This document shows positions 7,912 through 15,669 of a DNA stretch of 33,631 nt, one piece after another (the stretch's first letter is position 1; each line of letters begins with the position of its first letter). This DNA comes from an uncultured Clostridia bacterium. Lineage in GTDB: Bacteria > Bacillota > Clostridia > Lachnospirales > Lachnospiraceae. Both the position numbers and the translations under genes were made by a program. The notes below the pieces were generated by a model. The model was not told the origin of the DNA. It did not search any database and saw only the letters and a program-made list of their open reading frames with translations. The stretch spans positions 1 to 33,631 of the forward strand of contig CAMZAI010000003.1 of NCBI GenBank assembly GCA_947304065.1, read 5' to 3'.

Positions 7912-8658
7912 TGCGCATATGACGACGTCGTGGTCGTGACCGACGAGCTGAAGCCCCGCATGGAGCATTTCATTGAGACCGCGGGCTTCGAGAGGCACGA
8001 TTTTACCGTTGTCCCGAACATCATCGATTACAGGTCTATACGCGAAAAGGCGGAGAAGGAGCTGCGCTTCGACGAGACCACGGAGACGGACATTACGATA
8101 GAACAACTCAAAGAGATCACTGACGGCAGATATAAGGTAGTGATCAATATAGGCCGCTTCTCGTACGAAAAGGGCCAGATGAGGCTGATCGACGCGTTTG
8201 AACGCGCGGCGGCGGACGATGATAAGGCAAGATTGATCATCCTCGGTTCGTACGGCCCCGAGTACCCGAAGATCTGCGAACGCGCGGCGAGATCGAAGAT
8301 CGCGGACCGGATAACTGTGATCAAGTTCATGTCGAATCCGTTCCCGCTCCTTAAGCGATGCAATTATTTTGCGCTTTCCTCGATCTACGAAGGTTTCGGG
8401 CTGGTGCTCTGCGAGGCGGATATCCTTGGGATCCCCTGCTTCTCGACGCGTATCGTCGGGCCAACTCTCTTTATGGAGAAGTACGGAGGAATGCTGGTCG
8501 AGGATTCCACGGAAGGCATTGAGGCAGGCATCAGGGCATGTCTCGAGGGCAAAGTTAAAAAGACACTCACGGTTGATTATGAGCAGTATAACCATGAGTC
8601 GGTGCAGAATTTTGAAAAAATGGCAGAGCGGCTGACCGCGCTGCACAGGAATAAATAG
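7912..8658 (+). pseudogene. Downstream half of the split gene: GT4 catalytic domain
   Basis: In-frame continuation after TAG 7909-7911, with no frameshift. It reads CAYDDVVVVTDELKPRM, which joins naturally to KKLLADA before the stop. It then has VVINIGRFSYEKGQMRLIDAF and the donor-site E-x7-E region SSIYEGFGLVLCEADILG, both standard for GT4 retaining glycosyltransferases. The first possible start in frame is GTG 7930, with no purine-rich ribosome site upstream, so efficient independent translation is unlikely. The most economical reading is a nonsense mutation in a formerly about 828-residue bifunctional protein; stop-codon readthrough or a sequencing error are alternatives. The final stop is also TAG. 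Confidence 0.8.
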
Positions 8659-8706
8659 AATTGCGAACAGGGTCCGAAGCGGCCCGCGCAAAGAACGGAG
8701 GCAAAT

Positions 8707-10017
8707 ATGTCCGCAAAGAAGCTGGCAGAATTCATCAAAAAGGCGGTTTCGCCTTATCATACCGTGGAGGAGTCGCGTAAGATCCTTGAAGATAAGGGTT
8801 TCGCGAGGCTCGAGGCGGGAAAAGAGTGGAAGCTCAAAAAAGGCGGGAAATACTATGTGATCCCGTTTAAGACCGCGATATTCGCATTTACGCTGCCGAA
8901 GGCGAAGACCTCGCGCGGCGTGCACATCGCCGCGGCGCATACGGATTTCCCCTGCCTGCATTTAAAGCCGAAGGCCGAGCAGGTGAGCGCGGGATATATG
9001 CGCCTGAACGTCGAAGTTTACGGCGGTCCGATACTTAACACCTGGCTCGACAGACCTCTCTCCCTCGCGGGACGCGTGCTCTTAAAGAGCAAAGATGTCT
9101 ATGCGCCCAAGGAAGTGCTTGTGGATTTTGCCAGACCTGTGGTAACGATCCCGAACCTTGCGATCCATTACAACCGTGAGGTAAATAAGGGCGTGGAGCT
9201 CACAAAGCAGAACGACATGCTCCCGCTGCTCGGAGTGCTTACCGATGAGCTTAACAAGGACGGATATTTTGTGGACTTCCTCGCAAAGGAGATCGGCGCG
9301 AAGCCCGCGGACATCCTTGATTTTGACCTGATCGTCTACAACTGCGAAGCTCCCGCGTTTGTCGGAATGAACGGCGAGCTGCTCTCGTGCCCGAGACTCG
9401 ACAACATCACTTCCTGCTTCGCTCTTGTAGAGGGCATCGGCAATGAAAGCAAAAAGCCGGCCGCAAAGGGCAAAACTACAACTGTAGAAGAAGGTGTGGA
9501 TCTGATCGCGCTCTTTGATAATGAGGAGATCGGGTCGGGCACAAAGCAGGGTGCGGATTCGGCTCTGCTGAACGGCATCTTAAAGCGCATTTACTCAGCG
9601 CTCGGACAGACTGAGATCGAGCTTGAGAACGATATACAGAAGGGCTTCCTGCTCTCCGTGGATGTCGCGCATGCGCTGCATCCGGCCAAGACAGAGAAGT
9701 TCGATCAGAACAACTGCATGAAGATGGGCGAGGGCGTGACCTTCAAGCTCAGCGCGAACCAGCGTTATTCCTATGACGCGGTGGCTGTGGCTTCGCTCCA
9801 GCAGCTCTGCGACAAAAACAAGATAAGATATAAGAAGTTTGTCAATCATTCGGATATGCCGGGCGGCGGAACATTGGGACCGATCATTTCGTCATGGCTG
9901 CCGATGTACACCGTGGACATCGGAGTACCGATACTTGCGATGCATTCCGCAAGGGAGCTGATGGGAGCGTCCGACCAGGACGAGCTCGAAAAGCTGATCA
10001 GAGCATTTATGGACTAG
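8707..10017 (+). CDS. M18 family aminopeptidase
   Basis: A 436-residue cytosolic di-metal aminopeptidase that trims N-terminal residues (often Asp or Glu, in some bacterial members Lys or others) from peptides. Metal and catalytic motifs are visible in order: AAHTDFPCLHLKP (His78, Asp80), PNLAIHYNREVN, CPRLDNITSCFA, ALFDNEEIGSGTKQGADS, VDVAHALHP and NHSDMPGGGTLGP near the C-terminus. Length is normal for the family. The ATG follows CGGAGG at 8696-8701 with five bases spacing. It is separated from the interrupted teichoic gene by 48 bases and precedes a HAD phosphatase by 16 bases, so the last two are probably cotranscribed. TAG is its stop codon, showing that TAG is an ordinary stop in this organism. 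Confidence 0.95.
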   Translation: MSAKKLAEFIKKAVSPYHTVEESRKILEDKGFARLEAGKEWKLKKGGKYYVIPFKTAIFAFTLPKAKTSRGVHIAAAHTDFPCLHLKPKAEQVSAGYMRLNVEVYGGPILNTWLDRPLSLAGRVLLKSKDVYAPKEVLVDFARPVVTIPNLAIHYNREVNKGVELTKQNDMLPLLGVLTDELNKDGYFVDFLAKEIGAKPADILDFDLIVYNCEAPAFVGMNGELLSCPRLDNITSCFALVEGIGNESKKPAAKGKTTTVEEGVDLIALFDNEEIGSGTKQGADSALLNGILKRIYSALGQTEIELENDIQKGFLLSVDVAHALHPAKTEKFDQNNCMKMGEGVTFKLSANQRYSYDAVAVASLQQLCDKNKIRYKKFVNHSDMPGGGTLGPIISSWLPMYTVDIGVPILAMHSARELMGASDQDELEKLIRAFMD

Positions 10018-10033
10018 GATTTGGAAGATTTTT

Positions 10034-10876
10034 ATGAACAGAAAACTTGTATTTTTTGATGTTGACGGCACGATATGGGATTGGAAGAGAGTGGTGCCGG
10101 ATTCCGCGAGGGAAGCGGTGCGCCGGATGCGCGAAAACGGGCATATGGCGTTTATCTGCAGCGGAAGGGCCAAAGGGAATCTGATAGCGCCGTGGCTGCT
10201 GGACATCGGCTTTGACGGAATGGTGGCCGCCTGCGGAGCTTATGTCGAGCTCGAGGGAGAGATACTGTATAACCGCCTGATCGAGCAGCCGCAGGTGAAA
10301 AAGACCGTTGATGTGCTGAACCGCTGCAAAATGCCCTTCGTGCTGGAGGGCCCGAAGAAGCACTGGGTTTCAAACTGGGGCTTTGACCGCGACGACTATG
10401 TCGCAAATCTCTACGAGCTGCTGAAGGACGATGCGGTAACTATCGGCGAATATACCGAAGGCATCGAGATCAATAAATTCTCGGCGGATATCCTGGGACA
10501 GACCGATTACCGCGAGATACGAGCGACTCTGGACGATTACTTTGATTTTATCGAGCACGGAGTGACTCCCGATCTGCTGCTGACTTCCGAGCATAAGGGC
10601 AAGCCGCTGGAGATCCTCGGAGTGATAGAGGCTGTGCCGAAGGGTCTTTCAAAGGGCGTCGGACTGAAGATGGTCTGCGAGAAGCTGGGCATTTCGCCCG
10701 AGGATACGATCGCGGTCGGAGACAGCGTGAACGACCTCGAGATGTTTGAGACGGCCGGCACCGCGATAGCGATGGGCAATGCGACCGACGCCGCAAAACA
10801 GGCCGCGGACTGGATCACGACCGATATCCACGCGGACGGGATCATGAACGCGATGCGCCATTTTGGGCTGATATGA
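10034..10876 (+). CDS. Cof-type HAD-IIB hydrolase
   Basis: A 280-residue HAD phosphatase with a type IIB cap. Motif I is FFDVDGTIWD (nucleophile Asp9, acid Asp11), motif II is FICSGR, the lysine of motif III is in PKGLSKGVGLK, and motif IV is GDSVNDLEMFETAG, followed by AIAMGNATDAAK. Family members dephosphorylate sugar phosphates, FMN, PLP or similar small molecules; the sequence does not decide which. The start codon is 16 bases after the aminopeptidase stop with a weak GGAAG ribosome site, suggesting coupling to the upstream gene. A strong terminator follows. Confidence 0.93.
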   Translation: MNRKLVFFDVDGTIWDWKRVVPDSAREAVRRMRENGHMAFICSGRAKGNLIAPWLLDIGFDGMVAACGAYVELEGEILYNRLIEQPQVKKTVDVLNRCKMPFVLEGPKKHWVSNWGFDRDDYVANLYELLKDDAVTIGEYTEGIEINKFSADILGQTDYREIRATLDDYFDFIEHGVTPDLLLTSEHKGKPLEILGVIEAVPKGLSKGVGLKMVCEKLGISPEDTIAVGDSVNDLEMFETAGTAIAMGNATDAAKQAADWITTDIHADGIMNAMRHFGLI

Positions 10877-10893
10877 GACTGCATTGATGCAAG

Positions 10894-10930
10894 ACCCGCC
10901 GCCGGTCTTAAATGATCGGCGGCGGGTTTT
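10894..10930 (+). terminator. GC-rich terminator after HAD gene
   Basis: Perfect 11-bp stem ACCCGCCGCCG (10894-10904) with CGGCGGCGGGT (10917-10927), 12-base loop, then a short T run (10927-10930). Confidence 0.85.
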
Positions 10931-10983
10931 CGCGTGAGATGACCGTTAAGACCGGAGTAAGCCAGGATGAAAAAAATTTTAAA

Positions 10984-11040
10984 AATACCCCTTGACACGT
11001 GATACTATGTGCTGTATAGTATGACGTGTTGAGGGGTATT
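10984..11040. promoter_or_regulatory. 57-bp palindromic operator over the PadR operon promoter
   Basis: The sequence is symmetric about base 11012. Arms pair at 10984-10992/11032-11040 (9 bp), 10995-11000/11024-11029 (6 bp) and 11002-11008/11016-11022 (ATACTAT/ATAGTAT, 7 bp), 22 of 28 positions in all. Inside it is a near-consensus promoter, TTGACA (10992-10997), 17 bases, TATAGT (11015-11020). This is the expected site for repression by the PadR protein encoded just downstream. Confidence 0.8.
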
Positions 11041-11112
11041 ACACGTCGCGAAGTATAACACCCTCGTGAAGGAAAACAGATATATATACACATACAGAAA
11101 AGGAGGAATCGA

Positions 11113-11472
11113 ATGGATTCTCAGTTCAGACGCGGCATACTTGACGCATGTGTGCTGGCAGTTCTTGAGAAGGGCGAATCCTACGGATATCAGTTGGTGA
11201 AGGATATCAGTCAGTTCATTACGATAACCGAATCCACACTTTATCCTATACTGAAGAGGCTTGAACAGACTGCCATGCTGGAAGTTTTCTCGCAGGAACA
11301 TAACGGAAGACTTCGGAAATATTACAGGATCACTCCTGCGGGACGTGACCGTATCACGGAATTACTTAATGAGTGGGAAGAGATAGTTAAGGTTTATCAG
11401 TTTATCGTTACAGAGAGAGGAGAGAGTCATGAACAGAGCGGAATTTCTTTCGGCACTGAGAGCGGAGCTTGA
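11113..11472 (+). CDS. PadR family transcriptional regulator
   Basis: A 119-residue winged-helix repressor. The N-terminal domain has the PadR signature: RRGILDACVLAVLEKGESYG, then QLVKDI, STLYPILKRLEQ and LRKYYRITPAGRDRI. The C-terminal dimerisation helix is short (ELLNEWEEIVKVYQFIV), as in the PadR subgroup paired with DUF1700/DUF4097 proteins. ATG follows AAAGGAGG (11099-11106). The last 15 codons overlap the start of the DUF1700 gene by 44 bases, which favours coupled translation. Such regulators usually repress their own operon until a ligand or envelope stress relieves them; the large palindrome across the promoter fits autoregulation. Confidence 0.95.
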   Translation: MDSQFRRGILDACVLAVLEKGESYGYQLVKDISQFITITESTLYPILKRLEQTAMLEVFSQEHNGRLRKYYRITPAGRDRITELLNEWEEIVKVYQFIVTERGESHEQSGISFGTESGA

Positions 11473-12034
11473 AAGACAGTATATTAGCGGTGCGGATAAT
11501 ATGACCGAGTATTATGACGAGATGATCTGCGACCGCATGGAAGAAGGAATGAGTGAGGAAGAGGCGGTTGCGTCTCTCGGAAGCATTGAGGATATCGTCA
11601 ATGAAGCGCTCATCGATCGTCCGATGACGACAATCGTCAGGGACAGGGTTAAAAAGAGTAAGGACAATGCGGAAAAGAAGGGCCACGGAGCTCTCTGGAT
11701 CACACTTGCGATCCTCGGATTCCCGGTATGGTTCCCGCTGATGCTCAGCGCAGCCATTGTAGCGTTTGTGTTATTCCTGGTTTTCTGGATCCTGGTCGGA
11801 ACCGTTTTCATCGTAATCGGAAGCCTTGCGCTTTCGGCGGTTGCATGCCTTGCGGCAGCGATTACTTTCCCCTTCGGGTGGATAAGTATTCCGTCGCTTC
11901 TGGTAGCGCTCGGAGGAGCGTTGGCGCTCGGAAGCATCGTTCTGCTCCTGTGGAGACCGATGATCAGTTTCAGCAAGGCCGCCGGCAGATTCTTTGCCGA
12001 CATTGTAAGATCTATCAAGCGTAAGTTCGTATAA
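11429..12034 (+). CDS. DUF1700 (HAAS) membrane protein
   Basis: A 201-residue protein. Residues 1-65 form the helical HAAS/DUF1700 head (MNRAEFLSALRAELER, then EEGMSEEEAVASLGSIEDIV). Three hydrophobic helices follow at about 90-112, 114-146 and 150-172, with a basic C-terminus. ATG follows GAGAGAGGAGAG. It overlaps the PadR gene and is followed after 12 bases by a DUF4097 gene. PadR, DUF1700 and DUF4097 form a recurrent trio in Firmicutes linked to envelope stress. The precise action is not known; a membrane sensor or scaffold for the DUF4097 partner is the usual guess. Confidence 0.9.
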   Translation: MNRAEFLSALRAELERQYISGADNMTEYYDEMICDRMEEGMSEEEAVASLGSIEDIVNEALIDRPMTTIVRDRVKKSKDNAEKKGHGALWITLAILGFPVWFPLMLSAAIVAFVLFLVFWILVGTVFIVIGSLALSAVACLAAAITFPFGWISIPSLLVALGGALALGSIVLLLWRPMISFSKAAGRFFADIVRSIKRKFV

Positions 12035-12046
12035 AAGGGGGACATC

Positions 12047-13090
12047 ATGAATAAAAGTGTTATGATTGGAATTCTTGGATTAATTGCAGGTTTGCTGCTG
12101 ATCGGGATCGGATTCCTGGTTGTAAGAGGCGACTGGACTAAGTTTAACGGACGCAACGGGGCGTCAAAGTACGAAAAGAGCGAATATGTGTGCAGCGGAA
12201 ATATCGACGAGATCGAGATAGGAGAGCGTTCCGAAAACATCGAGATCAGGATCGGAAGCGTGGATAAGCCCGTTATCGAGTACTGGTACAGAGAGGGCGA
12301 AAAGGATGAGATCGTCATTACCGAAAAGGACGGTAAGCTGACCTTTAAGAGAGAAGATAAGCACTCGATGAAAGTCGTATTCTTCAGCATGAATTTTGAG
12401 GACACTTCCACTGTTGTTACACTGCCCGAAGATTATAACGGCCCTATCACTGCAACCGCTACCAGCGGCAGGGTAATGGCGACCGGAGTCACGACCGGTA
12501 AGGATATGACCCTCAAGGCAAACTCGGGCTATGTGGTTGCTGAGAATCTCAAGGCGGACAATCTTACCATGAAGGCTACGTCCGGTTCGATCAAGCTCAA
12601 CGACACGGAGTGCGCGGGCAGGGCAGAAATAGAGAATACTTCCGGCTATATCACGGTTGAGCGTCTGGCGGCCGGCGGCGAGGTTTTCATAAAGAACACT
12701 TCCGGATATATCAGGGCTACGGATGTGAGCGGCAATGATTTCAGCTCACAGAACAGTTCGGGAGGAATGGGCTTATCAAAGATTACCTGCGATGAGTTTT
12801 TCGCAAAGAACACTTCGGGTTCGATCAAGCTTAACAACGTAACCGCAGCGAGCATTGAGGCGGAGAACACTTCGGGCGGCATCAGGCTCGACGGCGTTTC
12901 GGGCGATGCGCTTAAGTTCACGAGCCGCAGCGGCAGCATCAACGGCAATATCAACGGAAAAGAGTCGGATTATTCGGTCATCACTTCAACCACCTCAGGT
13001 TCATGCAATCTTGCGGCGAGCAGGGACGGTGACAAGACCCTCGATGTCAGCACCACCAGCGGCGGCATCAGAATAACATTTGACAAATAA
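12047..13090 (+). CDS. DUF4097 family beta-repeat protein, membrane anchored
   Basis: A 347-residue protein with one N-terminal membrane helix (about residues 5-26) and a large outside part. From about residue 125 onward it carries repeated short strands with the pattern NTSGYI, NTSGSI, NTSGGI or TSGSIKL, roughly every 20 residues, which is characteristic of DUF4097 and suggests a right-handed beta-helix. Ribosome site AAAGGGGG at 12035-12042. Third gene of the PadR operon. A surface or envelope-stress role is inferred from the context only. Its last codons contain the -35 box of the metG T-box promoter, so the two units are tightly packed. Confidence 0.9.
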   Translation: MNKSVMIGILGLIAGLLLIGIGFLVVRGDWTKFNGRNGASKYEKSEYVCSGNIDEIEIGERSENIEIRIGSVDKPVIEYWYREGEKDEIVITEKDGKLTFKREDKHSMKVVFFSMNFEDTSTVVTLPEDYNGPITATATSGRVMATGVTTGKDMTLKANSGYVVAENLKADNLTMKATSGSIKLNDTECAGRAEIENTSGYITVERLAAGGEVFIKNTSGYIRATDVSGNDFSSQNSSGGMGLSKITCDEFFAKNTSGSIKLNNVTAASIEAENTSGGIRLDGVSGDALKFTSRSGSINGNINGKESDYSVITSTTSGSCNLAASRDGDKTLDVSTTSGGIRITFDK

Positions 13091-13109
13091 GCATTTTGCA
13101 TGATATACT
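13080..13109 (+). promoter_or_regulatory. Promoter for the metG T-box transcript
   Basis: TTGACA at 13080-13085, 18-base spacer, extended -10 TGATATACT at 13101-13109. The -35 overlaps the last codons and stop of the DUF4097 gene. Start of transcription is expected near 13116. Confidence 0.82.
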
Positions 13110-13114
13110 TTACC

Positions 13115-13384
13115 GCAGTTAAGAGCGATGAAGGGAAGAGTAGATCGCGAATACTCCCACAGAGAGCCCGTGTTTGCTGAGATCGGGCGGAGGGATAACG
13201 GTTGAAGATGGTCCCGGAGCTTCGGGTATGAACGCACTGCCTTAGTATCCGACGGGTGTTCCCGTTACAGGACAGACTGTTGATGGACAGTCGCTGAGGG
13301 TCGTATCGTGAGGTACGGCTGAATTAAAGTGGAACCACGTGAGTTTATGCTCTCGTCTTTAATAAGACGGGAGCTATTTTTTTC
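13115..13384 (+). promoter_or_regulatory. T-box riboswitch controlling metG
   Basis: tRNA-sensing leader. Stem I is closed by GCAGT (13115-13119) with ACTGC (13236-13240) and contains the conserved AGAGTAG, CAGAGAGCCCG and GCTGAGATCGGG elements. The specifier side reads GAAGATGG at 13204-13211, with ATG at 13208-13210. Further hairpins include ACGGG/CCCGT and GACTGT/ACAGTC. The T-box sequence AAAGTGGAACCACGTG is at 13326-13341, with the tRNA-acceptor-binding bases TGGA at 13330-13333. It competes with a terminator: 11-bp stem 13349-13359/13364-13374, then a T run to 13383. Uncharged tRNA would stabilise the antiterminator and allow metG transcription. Confidence 0.93.
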
Positions 13385-13397
13385 AGGAGGAGCAGAA

Positions 13398-15374
13398 ATG
13401 GAGAAGACACCTTTTTACATCACTACCCCGATATACTATCCTTCGGGGAATCCGCACATCGGACACTGTTATACGACGGTGGCATGCGATTCGATCGCGC
13501 GTTATAAGAGAATGCAGGGACATAAGGTAATGTTCCTGACCGGTACCGACGAGCACGGTCTCAAGATCGTGCAGAAGGCCAGAGAAGCAGGTATTACACC
13601 CAAGCAGTATGTTGACAATATTGTTGAGATATTCAAAAAGCTCTGGAGCTACATGGGCATCAGCTACGACAGATATATCCGTACAACGGACGATTATCAT
13701 ATCGAGAGCGTTCAGAAGATATTTAAGACACTTTACGACAAAGGCTACATCTACAAGGGTAAGTATGTAGGAAAATACTGCACTCCCTGCGAGAGTTTCT
13801 GGACTCCTTCGCAGCTGAAGAACGGCAAATGCCCCGACTGCGGCAGACCTGTCATTGATGCCGAGGAAGAAGCATATTTCTTCAAAATGTCGCTGTTTGC
13901 GGACCGCCTCGAAGATCTGCTCTTAAATACCGATTACTTAAGACCCAAGACCAGAGCCATCGAGCTGGTTAATAACTTTATCAAGCCGGGTCTTGAGGAT
14001 CTGTGCGTTTCACGTACGTCATTTTCGTGGGGAGTACCGGTTTCGTTTGATACCAAGCATGTTGTGTATGTATGGATCGATGCGCTGTCCAACTATATCA
14101 CCGCGCTCGGTTTCGGCAACAGCAGGTATGACGACTATAAGACTTTCTGGCCCGCAGACGTTCATATGGTGGCAAAGGACATCATGAGATTCCATGCGCT
14201 GATCTGGCCCGCAATGCTGATGGCACTTGAGGAGCCGCTGCCCAAGCATCTGGCGGTTCACGGCTGGATCACCTTTAACGGAGACAAGATGTCGAAGTCC
14301 AAGGGCAATGTCGTAGATCCCTTCATTCTCGGAGAGCGCTACGGCTGCGACGCCATCCGCTATCATATCTTAAGAGAGATGGCGCTCGGCGCGGATTCGG
14401 ATTTCTCGAACGAGATCCTGATCAACCGCATCAATTCTGATCTGGCAAACGGCTTCGGAAATCTGGTATCGCGTACCGTGGCAATGGCTGACAAGTACTT
14501 CGGCGGAACCCTTCCCACCGAAAGAGAAGAGGCGCCCGTCGATAAGGAACTCATCGACCTTGCGCTTTCAATCTGCCCGAAGGTTGACGAATTTATCGAC
14601 AATACCCAGATCAAGCAGGCGCTCGAGACCATCTTCACGCTTGTCGACAGGGCAAATAAGTACATCGACGAGACGACTCCCTGGGTACTCGGCAAAGACG
14701 AGAGCAAGAAGGCCCGTCTGGCGACAGTCCTTTACAATCTGCTCGAGTCCATCCGTATCATATCGACTCTGCTTTCGGCATTTATGCCTACGACCATGCC
14801 CAAGGTATGGGAGCAGATCGGCGCTTCGGCTTCCGATACAACCTATGAGAACGCGCAGAAGTTCAATGTGCTGCCTCTTGATGTAACGGTACATAAGGGC
14901 GAGATCCTCTTCCCCCGCATCGATGTGGATAAGGAGATCGAAGAGCTCAACGCGATAATCACAAAGAATGCTCCGAAGGAAGAGGCAAAGGACAGTGCTG
15001 CAGAGGAGAAGAAGGAAGATGCCGCAGAGCTGCATGTTCCCACCAAGCCCGAGATCACTTACGACGATTTCGCGAAGCTCGAATTCCGCGTCGGCGAGAT
15101 CATCAAGTGCGAGGAGGTTCCGAAGTCGAAGAAGCTTCTCTGCTCGCAGGTTAAGATCGGCAGCGACGTGAAGCAGATCGTTTCGGGCATCAAGTCTCAT
15201 TACACTCCCGAGCAGATGGTCGGAAAGCGCGTAATGGTAGTGGTTAACTTAAAGCCCGCGACTCTGGCCGGACTTGTTTCGGAAGGCATGATCCTCTGCG
15301 CCGAGAACGAAGAGGGCGACCTTGCGATCATGGTTCCCGAGAAGCCTTTCGAGGGCGGCAGCGAGATCTGCTGA
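13398..15374 (+). CDS. metG: Methionyl-tRNA synthetase
   Basis: Class I enzyme that charges tRNA-Met, 658 residues. HIGH motif NPHIGHCY (His20-His23), a zinc-binding knuckle with CTPC and CPDC (about 128-150), KMSKS at 297-301, an anticodon-binding helical domain, a charged linker rich in Lys and Glu (about 525-550), and a C-terminal Trbp111/EMAP-like tRNA-binding domain (FRVGEIIKCEEVPKSKKLLC, then PATLAGLVSEGM). The correct start is ATG 13398 after AGGAGG (13385-13390); the frame is open back to 13329, but that GTG lies inside the T-box element. Expression is controlled by the T-box leader. No strong terminator follows; a weak 5-bp hairpin with a short T run sits at 15401-15423. Confidence 0.98.
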   Translation: MEKTPFYITTPIYYPSGNPHIGHCYTTVACDSIARYKRMQGHKVMFLTGTDEHGLKIVQKAREAGITPKQYVDNIVEIFKKLWSYMGISYDRYIRTTDDYHIESVQKIFKTLYDKGYIYKGKYVGKYCTPCESFWTPSQLKNGKCPDCGRPVIDAEEEAYFFKMSLFADRLEDLLLNTDYLRPKTRAIELVNNFIKPGLEDLCVSRTSFSWGVPVSFDTKHVVYVWIDALSNYITALGFGNSRYDDYKTFWPADVHMVAKDIMRFHALIWPAMLMALEEPLPKHLAVHGWITFNGDKMSKSKGNVVDPFILGERYGCDAIRYHILREMALGADSDFSNEILINRINSDLANGFGNLVSRTVAMADKYFGGTLPTEREEAPVDKELIDLALSICPKVDEFIDNTQIKQALETIFTLVDRANKYIDETTPWVLGKDESKKARLATVLYNLLESIRIISTLLSAFMPTTMPKVWEQIGASASDTTYENAQKFNVLPLDVTVHKGEILFPRIDVDKEIEELNAIITKNAPKEEAKDSAAEEKKEDAAELHVPTKPEITYDDFAKLEFRVGEIIKCEEVPKSKKLLCSQVKIGSDVKQIVSGIKSHYTPEQMVGKRVMVVVNLKPATLAGLVSEGMILCAENEEGDLAIMVPEKPFEGGSEIC

Positions 15375-15458
15375 TGACAGGGATTGCCATGAATATGGTT
15401 GTTTGGTGATCAAACTCATTTTTGTGCAACTTGTACATTATTTTTAAATATTATATAC

Positions 15459-15521
15459 AATACGACGAATCTGATGAAAATGTCTTTAATTGTATTGACA
15501 ATTCATCGGGTTCGTCGTATT
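15459..15521 (+). repeat. Large hairpin in AT-rich leader before the Tad locus
   Basis: Arms 15459-15478 and 15502-15521 pair over 20 positions, 18 Watson-Crick and two G-T, around a 23-base loop. A second small hairpin lies at 15545-15560 (ATCGTT/AACGAT). The whole gap 15375-15669 is much richer in A and T than its surroundings and holds no convincing gene. Confidence 0.75.
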
Positions 15522-15523
15522 CT
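15495..15523 (+). promoter_or_regulatory. Likely promoter of the Tad pilus locus
   Basis: Consensus TTGACA at 15495-15500, exactly 17 bases, then TATTCT (4 of 6) at 15518-15523. The spacer and the -10 coincide with the 3' arm of the large hairpin. A weaker upstream alternative has TATACA at 15454-15459. The leader to the first ATG would be about 140 bases. Confidence 0.6.
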
Positions 15524-15669
15524 TTTCTTGTCTTTAAAACAATTATCGTTTCTAAACGATCAAAAAACAATTCTGAAGTACATTTTTGTTTATTCATTAA
15601 TCTCTTATTTTCCTTGGAATCTGAACAGAAAATTTTAAGCAACGGAGGACAAAAACAACGGAAAAAATA

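Noticed and set aside
7390..8961. Long open frame (523 codons) on the minus strand
   Set aside because: It is antisense to the teichoic acid and aminopeptidase genes, whose plus-strand motifs are clear. Its product is Arg/His/Leu-rich with no recognised domain and no ribosome site.
13329..13397. Extended N-terminus of MetG from GTG 13329
   Set aside because: The codons lie in the T-box and terminator; ATG 13398 has AGGAGG and begins the normal MetG N-terminus.
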